A DNA stretch of 21,036 nucleotides from Euprymna scolopes (lineage: Eukaryota > Mollusca > Cephalopoda > Sepiida > Sepiolidae): positions 52,901,463-52,922,498 of the forward strand of contig CM044522.1 of the NCBI GenBank assembly GCA_024364805.1, read 5' to 3'. The notes below the pieces were generated by a model. That model ran no database searches. It was not told the DNA's origin and worked only from the letters and a program-made list of their open reading frames with translations. The translations under genes and the position numbers were made by a program. Shown piece by piece: positions 1 through 9,861 of this stretch. Each line of letters opens with the position of its first letter. Within the stretch, counting starts at the first letter, position 1.

Positions 1-43
1 ACTGCTAAATTGTGTAACTGATAAAACCAAACAGGAAAACCAT

Positions 44-175
44 TTAAAAATTTTTTTTTTGAACTCAAGAAGTCGGAGTCGGATAAAAAATTCCGACTCA
101 GACTCCTAGTACTTTTAGAAATCCGACTCAGACTCCAGCTAAAACCTCCGACTCCCTCCGACTCCGCAACCCTGG
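44..175. repeat. GAGTCG-type degenerate minisatellite
   Basis: Imperfect repeats of the hexamer GAGTCG / CGACTC and the variant GACTCAGACTCC run through this stretch. Two blocks face each other around a short AT-rich spacer (GTCGGAGTCGGA near 72-84, then TCCGACTCAGACTCC near 92-107), so part of it can fold back. It is followed by CCGCAACCCTGGTGATAGCAA, which may be the edge of a larger dispersed element. No coding potential is seen. Confidence 0.75.
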
Positions 176-308
176 TGATAGCAACAGATTTCAAAATGTT
201 GATAGTCAAGCTATGATAAGCAACGGGATCTTGAGGACACTGTCCTTCACCAAGTTACACTGATAATGATATCCTTCCTACAAGCATCTATTTATGTTAA
301 AGTAGTTA

Positions 309-1560
309 CAAGTGCCTTCAATAAGTTTCCAGACTTTTTGTATAGACATTTAACATTGTCAAAGACTCTTGAAAATTCACTATGTTATTGCTATACATAC
401 TATGAGATGGCTGACCAATTTTTGTGATTTCAGGTTCAAATGAACAGGTGCAGCAGAAATTGGAATACACTCTACTAAAGCCCGATTGTCACAGCTGGTG
501 AATTTCAAAAATGCAATCTGGACGTGAGAACACTTTAGAAGAACGATATGCAATAAAATTCTGTTTTGGAACAAATGCCACAAAAATGTACGGAATGCTT
601 CAGACCATCTTGCATGAATTGAGCATCAGTTTTTGAGTGGCATAAGAGATTCAAGGAAGTCTGTGAGGAATGACGAGGTGTGGGAGAAGTAAGGAACTCA
701 GAACACCAGTTAATTGGCCAAATAAAGAATTTCATGGATAAGGACTGTCGTGTGTCTATAGAGACGATAAGTGAACACTTTGATGTCAGTGTGGGAACTG
801 TACATACAATTATTCATGAGGGACTGAAGATGCAGAAGATTTGTACAAAGTTTGTCCCAAGGAGACTTAGAGAAGATCAGAAAGACGTTGTCATGACAGC
901 AGAGAGATGGTTGACCTGATCAATTTTCTATGCTATAGTGACCTGCGATAAAAACTGAATCTACTGCTATGACCCAGAGACAGAATTCCCAATGGAAGCA
1001 TGCTGGCTCCCCCAGACCCAAGAAGGTCAGAGAGCAAATCCATCCAGAAACTGATGATCTTTTTTTGACAGCTTAGACATGATCTACATGCACTGGGTTC
1101 CCACTGGATGGACAATCAACAAGGAATACTATGTTGGGGATTTAAGGGGGAAGAGGAAGAGATTGTTGGAAGAGGCCAGCACTCTTCAAATCGGATCAGT
1201 GGCATTTCCACCAGGACAATGCACCAGTCCACAAATCCATCCTTGTCACAGACAATTTGACCAAGATGGACATCAAGACAGTTCCTCACCCTCCCTTTAG
1301 TTCAGACCTTGTTCTGTCTTTTAGTTATTCCCTAACTCAAGGAAAACCTTAGAGGTTGTTATTACGAGACAATTGATGAGATGATAGAGTCTGTGATGCG
1401 GGTCATCGACACACTTATACAAGAAGACTTCCAGAAGTTATAGGAACGATACAAGTGCATTGCAGCCAGAGAAGATTACTTCAAAGTGGACTAAACATGT
1501 ATGTACTATCAATAAAAATACCCATACGAAAAAAAAATCTGGAAACTTATTGAAGGAACC
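309..1560 (+). mobile_element. Mariner DNA transposon, full length, inactive
   Basis: Terminal inverted repeats can be read directly. The left end has CCTTCAATAAGTTTCCAGA (about 315-333). The right end has its reverse complement (about 1538-1556), and the match continues into a T-rich block on the inner side. TA dinucleotides flank both ends (307-308 and 1561-1562), as expected for Tc1/mariner target-site duplication. The length of about 1.25 kb is normal for mariner. The interior holds a decayed transposase gene in the same orientation (511-1494). Divergence is high, so the insertion is old. It lies antisense to the kinase gene of this window, in its probable downstream intron. Confidence 0.9.
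511..1494 (+). pseudogene. Mariner transposase pseudogene
   Basis: The reading frame is broken into pieces over at least three frames with many stops. The first part retains the N-terminal helix-turn-helix region: FEWHKRFKE-like around 635-660, then VSIETISEHFDVSVGTVHTI at 752-811, ending KFVPRRL. The catalytic part retains VTCD (first Asp, about 940-951), followed by a stop where Trp is normal. QWKHAGSPRPKK lies near 989-1024, MHWVPTG near 1088-1108, and FHQDNAPVH (second Asp) near 1204-1230. Next comes PHPPFSSDL, but the position of the third catalytic Asp reads VLSF, so it is lost. The C-terminus ends EDYFKVD before a TAA at 1492-1494. No product of this copy could be active. Confidence 0.88.
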
Positions 1561-1774
1561 TAGAGTTACTTAAAGGACCCATAGTTTTTCACCATCTCTT
1601 ATAATGCCTAGCCCAGTTAAATAATTTAAGCAGCCATCTAAAGGAAGGAGTTAAATTTGTAATAATAGACAGAGTCAAATTTTTCAATCTCCAAATAATT
1701 GACAAACATCTGAATAGTGGAAAATTTTATAATTATTTTGGAGTTCTATGAGTAGGAATTAGACGTTAGATTTT

Positions 1775-2343
1775 CACACTCTGAAAACTCATTGGACTTG
1801 TAAGATATTCTCATTGGATGAAAACCAATGTGTCAACCATTCAGAGTGTTGCTTTCAATCGTTTCACTGCAACAAAAAGGAGATTTTTTATCAACATTGT
1901 ATGCTATATGAAAAATTGATTTAATAAGCATTCAGCTGAATGGATAGCAGAAGATGCAAATGTCATCAGGTAAGATTTTTGGAATGTGCAACATATTTTG
2001 TTCATTGATTACCTTAAGAATGATCAATAACGAATCTTATATAACATTATTGGTGCATTTTAAGGCAGAAAACTCCAAATAAAATGGTCACAAATGAAGA
2101 AAATAGAAATATCACCAACACAATGCACTATGCAAAAATATCACAGCAATGAGAAAAGTATACAAATTGCACATAAAATTGTTTTACTAGATAAGATTTC
2201 AAAAGAATGCTCTAGAAAAAGAGATTTGGGTCAAATGAAAAAGAGATATTGGAAACTTGGGCTTATTTTAAGGCAAAAGACAAGCTGTTCTAGAAATGTT
2301 AGAAAAGTATAACACCTTAGATCAAGACTATGTTGATGAATAA
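1775..2343 (+). pseudogene. Mariner transposase fragment, second lineage
   Basis: Several broken frames read as the C-terminal two thirds of a mariner transposase distinct from the first copy. Pieces seen are FNRFTATKRRFFINIV (1856-1903), HSAEWIAEDANVI (about 1930-1968), FWNVQHILFIDYL (about 1979-2014) and YHQHNALCKNITAMRK (about 2106-2153), where HQD has become HQH and the second catalytic Asp is lost. RFGSNEKE, AYFKAKDK and EKYNTLDQDYVDE follow, with a stop at 2341-2343. The last piece matches the usual mariner C-terminus (a basic patch followed by GDYV-x). I see no helix-turn-helix part and no clear terminal repeats, so this is a partial, old copy. The family assignment rests on my reading of scattered motifs. 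Confidence 0.75.
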
Positions 2344-3109
2344 AGACAAATTTTGCCTAAAAATGTTTATTTTATTAGTTAAGTTTGGAAATTGTTAAGA
2401 TATGTGCAGAAATAAAGTTGTGTTAAAAAATGTATAAATTTTAATTTTTACATCATTTCAAATTATATTTCTTGATATCTATAAAACTATCAATTCCATA
2501 TTTTGTTGCTTCAAATTCATAGAAATTTAAAGATTTCCATTTTATAAGCACAACTAATTCATTTACATGTTTGTTTTTCTGATTTCTTCCAACTGAAATT
2601 GGGATAATCTTTATTTGGGTGGGGGATATAATTCAATAGAAAGGAAAAGTGCTTAATTGTTTTATGTTTGAAAAAGTATTTTATCACAGCAAAATAATTC
2701 CCTTCTGTTTTTTTTCTTTCTGAAATTTTGTACATTCTGAATTTAGCTGCAAGGAATGAACAAAGTTAAAATTTCAATTAACAGTTGATTTTTTTCTCAT
2801 TAACACGAAATTGGTTTCTATTAAACAAAAAATAAAAAATCTTGTGATTTTGCAATGGCAATTGCTGATGAAGAAGCAGCTTAGGCAAAAGCAATATTTG
2901 GTTTTCATTAGAAAAAGAAAAAACTAGAATTGTAAGATTTGCTTTGAATTTAAACACAAATAAAGGAGTGGGGGTGTGCATGATTGGTCTAATCGATACA
3001 TTCACAGCTTATGGAATCAGTGCTGCAATTCAAATCTATTTGTTCAGTCTTGACAGTTTTTGATTATGAAGAAGTTTCTAAGACGTAAACAATGTCCAGT
3101 TTGAGAAAG

Positions 3110-3141
<32 letters not shown>

Positions 3142-3356
3142 TAAACTAAACATTTGACCATTTGCTTATCACAGGTTGCCACCCATAGCCAAAAAGGGGG
3201 CAATTGATGTATTTTGATGCCTTACCGACAGAGTCCTTTTGATTTGGTAGAAGCAATCAAGATAAGTAATATGAGCTAAGTGGATTGTAATATCTAAATA
3301 TTTATGCTTAATACAATATATTTTTTAAAGCCACTAAATTGTAACACGCTACCCTG
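2344..3356. other. Unassigned AT-rich DNA
   Basis: About 1 kb without any coding region, RNA gene or transposon that I can recognise. It contains many A and T runs, including a run of 30 A at 3110-3139. The short open frames here have no family resemblance. It is probably intronic. Confidence 0.6.
3110..3139 (+). repeat. Poly(A) run
   Basis: Thirty consecutive A residues are preceded by GAGAAAG. The run may be the tail of a decayed retroposed sequence, but no recognisable body precedes it. Confidence 0.9.
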
Positions 3357-3950
3357 GTGTGGTCCATATTTACAGGAAGAATGAAAAATTGGACAATTTT
3401 TGCATGGTGGTACGGTCAAAGGAATAGGGAGGGAATTCCAAAGGCAGGTGGTCCAAGGAAAAGAGTGATTAGAGCAGAAAATCTTCCAGAATATAGGGAC
3501 ATCTACAGTGAAGGGGTGGGATTTTGTTGCTACTCAGGTGAATTGGAGGGGGATTATTTACATTGATGGGATACAAGTGCAACAATAAGTTTATCCGAGC
3601 ACATTTTGTGGAAATAATTTTAAACAATGAAGACCATCAATAGATTATCATAGTTTTCATATGATTTATGTTCAACTTTATGGTTGATCAATTATGACCA
3701 ACTATAATGTAATAATATGAAAGCAGTGTGCAACTCAATAAACCTAACATTTTGCAACCTTGTAGGTGTCTTCAGTCATGGTAGGAGTGACTGAAACGTG
3801 CTATGAATTTGATCATTCAAACTCCTCCACATGATTACTATGATATTGATACGAGATCCATATACTTAAGGATTGTGTGCATTTTTCCAGCTCTCCTGAA
3901 TACTCTCCCAGTCTAAACCAAACAGACATACACTTGATGTTGTATTTGCA
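3357..3950 (+). pseudogene. Possible Tc1-like transposase scrap
   Basis: One frame gives GVGFCCYSGELEGDYLH (about 3516-3565), which resembles the Tc1 segment around VMVWGCFS followed by a glycine turn. The neighbouring frame gives IDG just after it. About 340 bases later SPEYSPSLNQTDIHL (about 3895-3940) resembles the Tc1 signature SPDLNPIEHLW. Nothing between the two could be aligned by eye and no terminal repeats were found. It could be chance similarity. Confidence 0.25.
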
Positions 3951-4314
3951 TTAGTTTCACTTGAAATGATTTAAATAATTACTAAAAATAAACTTATGTC
4001 GGAAATTTTTATCTTCATAAATAATTTCTAGAATGCACAAATCGGGTTATAAGTATAGAGAAATTGTATTGAAAAAAGAAACTCTGGAACTTTATGGTAT
4101 CCAACCGAAAAGATGGCAGAGGGTAACTAGGGTAATCATTTTTTTTTTTTACAAATAAATTCTTTGCTTTTCACGAGACAATAGATGATAGATACTAGAG
4201 AGTGGGAGGAGGGAGTAATCAACTATATACAACAGATGCGTGAAAACAGCCGAGCATCTTAGGTTTATTTTAAAACATATTGTTAATGCTAGACAAGATT
4301 ATTGGGAGATTAGA

Positions 4315-4358
4315 AGCAATGAACAAGCAATGAACAAGCAATAAACAAGCAATGAATG
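4315..4358 (+). repeat. 11-bp tandem repeat, four units
   Basis: The unit AGCAATGAACA is repeated four times with one or two changes. It lies 22 bases beyond the 5' splice site of the kinase exon, on the intron side. Confidence 0.9.
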
Positions 4359-4379
4359 ATATAAAAAAATCAAACTTAC

Positions 4380-4484
4380 CTGTGATATCAGATATTTTGC
4401 AACTCTTTCAACAAGTCTTCCTCGAGGGATGGAGAGTATCATATCAAGCATGTCACCCTGAAGTTTCTCCATCACAACAAATAT
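4380..4484 (-). CDS. Protein kinase D-like exon, hinge and helices D-E
   Basis: This 105-bp exon encodes 35 residues beginning [18 protein letters not shown] and ending VAKYLISQ. It corresponds to the kinase-domain hinge and helices D and E of protein kinase D, where the vertebrate PRKD proteins read VFVVMEKLHGDMLEMILS and end FLITQ. PKD is a diacylglycerol-responsive Ser/Thr kinase of the CaMK group acting at the trans-Golgi and plasma membrane. On the minus strand the exon is preceded by a pyrimidine-rich TTTTGCAG acceptor and followed by a strong GTAAGT donor. Both boundaries are in codon phase 0. The codon reading is uninterrupted and substitutions relative to known PKDs are conservative, so it looks functional. 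The next exon (catalytic loop HCDLKPEN) is not found downstream and must lie beyond the left edge. The paralogue (PRKD1, 2 or 3) cannot be decided. Confidence 0.93.
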
Positions 4485-4522
4485 CTGCAAAAGTCAATTA
4501 GCAAATAATTAGGCATTTCAAA

Positions 4523-4609
4523 GATCAAATACACATCCTACAGCTATAGATCAAATACACATCCTACAGCTATAGATCAAATACACATCCTACAGCTATA
4601 GATCAAATA
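4523..4609 (+). repeat. 26-bp tandem repeat, 3.3 units
   Basis: Three exact copies of a 26-bp unit start GATCAAATACACATCC at 4523, 4549 and 4575, with a partial fourth at 4601. The exact identity suggests recent slippage. The repeats are contiguous with no spacers, so this is not a CRISPR-like array. Confidence 0.95.
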
Positions 4610-5214
4610 TTTAAGCATTTTAAGGATCCATCAAGACATACAGTTATAATTCTTGTTTTTTTGTTGTTGTTTTTTTTTTTTTTACAAACTCCTTCTCGGG
4701 TTGTGGCGAGAGTACAATTGTGAACCATTACAAGGATAAAGAAGATGTTCTAGATAAAAGTAATTCCAGAAGCTTAAAAATTGAATGGATTAGACTCTGA
4801 AAGTGATTGAGAGAATAATTGAACAGCAAGTCAGATAAGCAGAGATAAGATGCAGTTTGGTTTTATCTGATCAGTAGATGACATAGGAGTGTCATATCTT
4901 TTGCTGATCATTCTACAAGCAATTTGATCTGTAAATGATGAAAATATAAAATAGTAAAAAATTCAGCTCAAAAAATGTTAATGTTCTTCGTGATGTTTGA
5001 TGAGATTGACATGATACAAATGAAGATGGTGTTTGCTTATTCAAAATAATTTTTCAAAGATAATTGGATTGGAAGCATACTAATTGCTTCCTTTTTATCA
5101 AATGAACTGCAATGAAAAAGATGACATGGAGTGAAGGGAAGATCAATAAAGGATTTGTGCAAGTGATATTTAAGCAAATTCACTTCATTGTACCTATTTA
5201 CTATGCCTCCCCAC

Positions 5215-5375
5215 AAGACAGAGTTAGACACCAGGGTCGTTTTTTAACGTGGAGAAAAGGTACAAAAATAAAAATGGTCTCAGTCGTGAAGGATTTCTCC
5301 TCCACTGAAAGAACGAGAAATGGAAGTGCCGCATCTGAAGAACAGATACTACACTTTGATCTTGGCCAAAAGATT
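5215..5375 (-). mobile_element. U2 snRNA-headed SINE, copy 1
   Basis: Read on the minus strand, the element starts with a 35-nt segment (5338-5372) that matches the 5' region of U2 snRNA with one substitution and one extra base. It includes AAGTGTAGTATCTGTTC, which contains the branch-point-pairing GUAGUA. The following sequence is not U2. It folds back onto the head (AGTGTAGTATCT against AGATGCGGCACT, 11 of 12 positions pairable counting G-U). A second hairpin has stem GTGGAGGA/TCCTTCAC and a GAAA tetraloop. Then come T-rich ATTTTTATTTTTG and a tail ending near 5215. A second copy at 12813-12992 shares head, body and tail, so this is a repeat family and not a lone U2 pseudogene. It lies in the kinase intron in the sense orientation. 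snRNA-headed SINEs are a known class; whether this family is described I cannot tell. Confidence 0.75.
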
Positions 5376-6131
5376 GTAAACAAAAACAGGAATGGATTCA
5401 TTCTTAAATGTATTCAATTAGCATGAATATGCGTGACAGACCAACAAAAGAGCCATTTCAAACCTAGGCATGACAGACATTGATTGACAGTGTCTTATAG
5501 AGATGAGTAGTTGTTTTTAAAAATTCTGCTTTAATATTTTAAATGTCATAAAACAAGTTTTTATTGTTTTTTTTTATCTCAAATAGATTTATCACTCCTA
5601 AAGTTAACTGTTAAAAGTGGTGGCAATGTATACCACCTTGGACTAATAATTATGGCTGTAACTCAAAAAAAAAAAAAAAAAATCCAGGAATCTGCATCAG
5701 GATACACCATCCTATGGTTGTCTCCTCCTCTGTGTGTAGCAAGAAATGACATGTTAGGTGTGGAACCACAAATCAATGGTATAAAAGTGGCAATGTTGCT
5801 TCTACATCATTTCTTTGTGTGTTCGATACTAAACCTTTCAACTTTGCATGCAATCACCGAGCCTTGCTGTTCTGTGTCAAGGGTAAAAATTTGAAATCCT
5901 GCAGATTAACAAACAGCTAGAGAACTTGCAGATGAAAGACCTCAACCATGATCTTTGTGGGTTCTTTGCAAAACTTTGATTTGCTTAAGAGGCAAAAACA
6001 AAGAAAACTCATAGAAAAGGTGGGGACTGTGAAAATTTGCTATTTTTACCACACCTTTCCTCTCCCTATTAGGCCTTAATGGGAAGAAGACAAATACAGA
6101 TCAGAACGAAACCATCTGATGTTTAACCTAC

Positions 6132-6188
6132 CCTTTCAGGAGTCTCAAACATTTGCTCCAGATTAACGACGCCTGGGTGTTGCAAGGT
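6132..6188 (-). CDS. Protein kinase D-like exon, helix C to beta-5
   Basis: This 57-bp exon encodes 19 residues, TLQHPGVVNLEQMFETPER, nearly identical to the PKD kinase-domain segment (N)LHHPGVVNLECMFETPER. On the minus strand a pyrimidine-rich CTTTGTAG acceptor precedes it and a GTAGGT donor follows. The frame runs directly into the exon at 4380-4484 to give [14 protein letters not shown], exactly the order in PKD proteins. The Cys to Gln change is the only notable difference. The preceding exon (glycine loop and VAVKVIDK lysine region) was not found in the 14.8 kb to the right, so the upstream intron is very long or that exon escaped me. Confidence 0.92.
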
Positions 6189-6538
6189 CTACAAAGAAAA
6201 ACGTAGAAAAAGATTAATGAAAAATGCAATCAGTAAGAATAAAAAATTATGACAAAATTTTTTTATAAAATGACAATGCATAAATTATAGGATTTATTCA
6301 AGATTAAACTGAATAAATTATGCAAATGAAAAAAAATATTGTTTCATTGCAACTTTAAAAAAAAAAAAAAATTTTTTTTAAGATTTGACATTTTTTTCTA
6401 ATATTTTACTTAAAAAAATTTTTTTTTTCAAATGAGGTCTTGTTTCAATCATCCACATCTTGGATTATACAATGACAATCTTGGACTGTATAACAATTTC
6501 TATCTATTTACCTCTGATTACCCAATGGCCACTGTCTA

Positions 6539-7052
6539 TGAGAGATGTTCAATAAATAGTGTCCCTGACAGTTCCAGTTGTATGATTTAGCTGAAATTTT
6601 GCATGTTCAATGATTCATATCTCTGAGTTATGTGACAAATTACAGTTCTTAACTAATTGTCATTTTTGGGTTATAGGTGTTTGAACTGTCAAGTGTGAAA
6701 TAGAACCTGCTTAGTGCATAGGGGGATGTGCATCCTTTCACATACAAAAACTAGTTTTTGTATGTGAAAGGATACACATCCCCCTATGCTCCTAACCTTG
6801 CACCCTTTTTCACTTCTTCCCAGTGGATTTTAGAAAGAAAGCGTTTCCCAGATGATGCAGCCTTAATTTCCAAAGTCAAGTCATGGTTGGAGAACCAACC
6901 TAGAGTGTTCTGAAAAAACAGTCTTCCAAGCTGCATTAAATAATAGGAGAAATCTGTAACTGTGGGTGGTTCCTATGTAGAGAAAGACAAAAATTGTCAA
7001 GTTTCGTTGTTCTGCTGCTATGAGAGAATTTACTTATTGAACGACCCTTGAA
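6539..7052 (+). mobile_element. Mariner deletion derivative, third lineage
   Basis: The left end, about 6539, carries TGTTCAATAAATAG. The right end, about 7052, carries the complement-like TTACTTATTGAACGACCCTT. Both resemble mariner termini of the GGGTCGTTCAA type. The transposase start is degenerate: near 6697 the sequence reads ATA GAA CCT GCT, where related mariners begin Met-Glu-Pro-Ala. The reading then jumps to the C-terminal third: YAPNLAP (6785-6805), RFPDDAALISKVKSWLENQP (6841-6900) and GGSYVEKDKNCQ (6965-7000), ending LLNDP. Roughly 0.8 kb of transposase, including the HTH and the first two catalytic Asps, is absent. The junction is occupied by a 74-bp palindrome. The element is non-autonomous and also has stops in its remaining coding part. 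Confidence 0.82.
6716..6789. repeat. 74-bp near-perfect palindrome in the mariner
   Basis: Two 37-bp arms meet without a spacer at the central CTAG (6751-6754). 36 of 37 positions are complementary, with one C/T difference. The right arm is the native mariner sequence leading into YAPNLAP. The left arm is its inverted copy, abutting the transposase start region. Confidence 0.95.
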
Positions 7053-7754
7053 TCTACTTCAAACTGCTCAGCAACCATCATCTGTTCATCTCTTCCATCA
7101 TACAAATTTGGTTTTCCCATCTTTATTATTTTAGAAGTTGTAACTTCTGATTTTCTCCAGAGCAACCTGAAGCCACACATCAAATTCAAAACCCAATATT
7201 GAGGGATATTAAAAAAAAGAAAAAGATGCAAATATTACCAAAGAACATTACAAACACCAAAAATATGTGTGAAAGATAGGATTTGGAATTTAAGCCAATT
7301 TATGAATTCATTGCTGTAGACAATTCCATTATTTGCTAATGTCTGTAATTAAGGAATGGTGTGGCTGGGAGAAGTCAGGAAAAATCACAAGACTTAAAAT
7401 ATTTGTTGTGTTATTGAATGAATACAGAATAAAAAGAAAGCGTCATCCAATTACTGTGTTATGCATTGCTAGGTGACACACTTCTACAAACGTTTCGAAA
7501 AAAATCAGACTTTCATAGTTACAGATGAACTAAATAACCTATACCCCCACCCCACCTCTCCTGGACACTGACCCAGTTTACATATGAAAATCAGACTTTT
7601 ATTGTTATGGATTGCTCTATACCCTCACCACACTTTTTTTTTTAATATTATCTGTTATGGGTTGAATGGTAATAAAATGAAGGAATACAGGACTTTTAGG
7701 AACGAACATTTATTCACATATATTACAGGCAAAAGCAGGTTGAGCAATACCATT
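7053..7754. other. Unassigned stretch with a diverged direct repeat
   Basis: No gene is recognised. A duplicated segment starts AAATCAGACTTTCATAGTTA at 7503 and AAATCAGACTTTTATTGTTA at 7588. Both copies then run through CTATACCC(C/T)CACC, so the duplication is about 50 bp with a period of 85. The minus-strand open frame over 7034-7231 has no family resemblance and overlaps the mariner end. Confidence 0.55.
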
Positions 7755-9600
7755 CCTCAACATCTTAGTTGGTTCTGGTGACGTTTGTGGGTATATGTTG
7801 GTCCTTATACCATGTCACTGACTCTTAGTAATTATACCCACCTCCCAGAATGAGGTGTTGTTTTTATAACTTTTGAAAAACACTCACCTGATCTGAAACA
7901 TTTACTGGATACACAAGTGGTCACTAGTGGCCTTGACTGTTTGGGTAAGAGCTTGTCAAAAATGGATCTCACTTTCCGCACAAACATCGTTTTTGCAGGT
8001 GAGACTGCTGTTGGTGTGTTCGGGTTGGGTGTAATCCTATACACGTGTAGAAATTGTTGAAGTGCTTCATCTGTTGGGGTCCCTTGAGCCTTCTTAGATA
8101 GCAAACTAAGAAGGCTCAAGGGACCCCAAGAGATGAAGCACTTCAACAATTGGCTTGGGGAATTCTTTTGGCGCTGGGTTTTTTAGCTTCCGGCTTTGCA
8201 GTTTCAGTTTTTTTGCCTCCTTTGGCAGATTCTGTTGAAGCTTCCTTTTTCGATTTCTCTGTTGCTGCAAATGGGACATTTCGTTTCTTCTTGAAAACGT
8301 GCAGAGTGGTTTCTTTTAGTTCGAATCTTGCTATAGCCTTTGTACATTTTCCTAGTCCTGGTGACAATACTTCTGGAAATTTTTCTTAACTCGTCCTTCA
8401 GTTGTAGCATTTCCATAGATGAGTCTTTTACCCTATGACAGAATTTATTCATAGGTTGGTCCCACAATTCGAATCACTTCATCCAATCAGTACCGAACAG
8501 ATTTTCGGATGTCCTATGTACATACACTTTCACTTTTTTAGTAACACCATTTAAGGTCACCGGGAGTGTGAGCTCTCCCTCAAATTTCACTTTATCGACT
8601 GTTACACCTCGAGCTGATTTATTCGTCTTCCGCATGGTCGGTTTCCTTAGCCTTTTCCACATCTTAAGATTAATGATGGACAAGTCTGATCTGGAGTCCA
8701 ATTCTAGATGAACAGTTTTATTTGTGATGTTAACTGTGACATATTTGCGTCAGTTCTTCTCTGAATCCAATTCGAATCTAGTCTGTCGGACGCTGTTCTT
8801 GTCCTTTTTCCTGCACTGAATTGCTTTGTGGCCCTTCCTGTCAAATTCATTGCAATACTTATATTTTAAAAAAAATTGACTCGACCAATGTTTCCCGCCA
8901 CAGCGATAGCACAGGCTTGTAGGGGATCCGGGTCTTGTGACTGGGTGGTACTTATTAGGTGTAGCCTGAGTTTTCTTTCTTCCAGCTTTGCTTTTTCAGG
9001 GTGAGTATTTTTCCAGTCTGAAGGTTGTCCTAATGAATGTTGTGCCTGACTCCTCGACGGGTCTCGAGTTGTTCCTTACGCGGACTACTCGTTGACAATC
9101 CTCAGCCAACTTTTGGAGGGTGAGGCCCTGCTCGCTCTCAAGTCTAGAGAGAACGTGTTGTCTAATTTCAGTGTTTTTGGATGCGACTAGACCCTGCACA
9201 AAAATTAAACACTTGAAGTCATCTGCCAATAAATCAGATAGACGGAAATCATCACAGTGTTTATTTATCACAGACGTGAAGGTCAGGTAATCGTCGTCAT
9301 TGCTTTTTTGCAGGTTCAAGCACTTCCATCTTCTATGAAAGAGTGTAGAATTCGGGCTGAACAGTTCAGATAAAAGTTTGACCGCTTCAGAAAATTCCAA
9401 TTCACTCGTCTTCCTGGGGAGAATATAATCCACAAACTTGCTATGTTTTGTGGTCCCTAATTTCCTCAAAAGTAGGCGAACTTTCTTAGCATTGCTCCAC
9501 GGTGAATAGATCCTCATATCTCCAATAGAAAGCATCAAATGTCCCATCCAACACACACAAAAAAAACAGCCATTTTGGTTAACTTCCAGACAATTCCACA
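7755..9600 (-). mobile_element. Ty3/Gypsy LTR retrotransposon fossil
   Basis: On the minus strand the parts recognised, from high to low coordinates, are as follows. A Gag region of the DUF7083-like type is seen by KVRLLLRKLG, YILPRKTSELEF and DDFKCLIFVQGL. A cysteine-rich zinc-knuckle region lies near 8800-8930. A retropepsin-like region (DSRSDLSIINLKMW) ends in the typical LFGTDW. A pre-RT linker reads SPGLGKCTKA. An integrase C-terminal region has HVYRITPNPNTP and SPAKTMF. No intact reverse transcriptase, RNase H or integrase core is recognisable, and no LTR pair was found. The element is clearly broken, with at least five breaks, and probably old. A second piece of what seems the same family lies in the opposite orientation just to the right. 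Confidence 0.85.
8052..8151. repeat. 100-bp inverted repeat, 46-bp arms
   Basis: Arms 8052-8097 and 8106-8151 are complementary at 45 of 46 positions, with an 8-base loop (ATAGCAAA). The inverted repeat lies within the Ty3/Gypsy fossil. It resembles in size and near-identity the palindrome at 6716-6789 but shares no sequence with it. Confidence 0.95.
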
Positions 9601-9861
9601 ATTATTTTTATTCTTTTGCAACAGTATATTTTTTTGTTTGTTTTTGTTTCACAAGTAAAAATTTTTTTTTTGTCCACCCTCATATTGGGTTATCTCTAAG
9701 GTTTTTTTTACCAAGAAGCGAAGGATACATTGCTCCCTCCTCATACGTACACACTCAAGGAAAGGATATTTTTATTATTATTATTATTATTTTATCTCTC
9801 TTGTCCAGTCAAAAACAAAAATAAATTTCTTTTTGTGTGCTTGGAAAAAAAGCCATTACAA

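Larger units (their letters stand above)
4485..6131 (-). other. Intron between the two kinase exons
   Basis: It is bounded on the minus strand by a GTAGGT donor after the upstream exon and a TTTTGCAG acceptor before the downstream exon, for 1647 bases in all. It contains a 26-bp tandem repeat, a U2-headed SINE in the same orientation as the gene, and several A/T runs. I see no other gene in it. The small open frames on either strand (for example around 5652-5894) have no recognisable similarity. Confidence 0.85.

Noticed and set aside
4523-4609. CRISPR-like array
   Set aside because: The units are directly contiguous without unique spacers, and the surroundings are eukaryotic introns.
5245-5340. 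Body of the U2-headed SINE as U5 snRNA sequence
   Set aside because: CTTCAGAT, TTTC-GTGGAG and an ATTTTT stretch recall U5, but spacing differs and the conserved U5 loop (CGCCTTTTAC) is absent.
7034-7231. Minus-strand 65-codon frame as a kinase exon upstream of the PKD exons
   Set aside because: It overlaps the mariner end, contains none of the expected glycine-loop or VAVK motifs, and lacks suitable splice sites.
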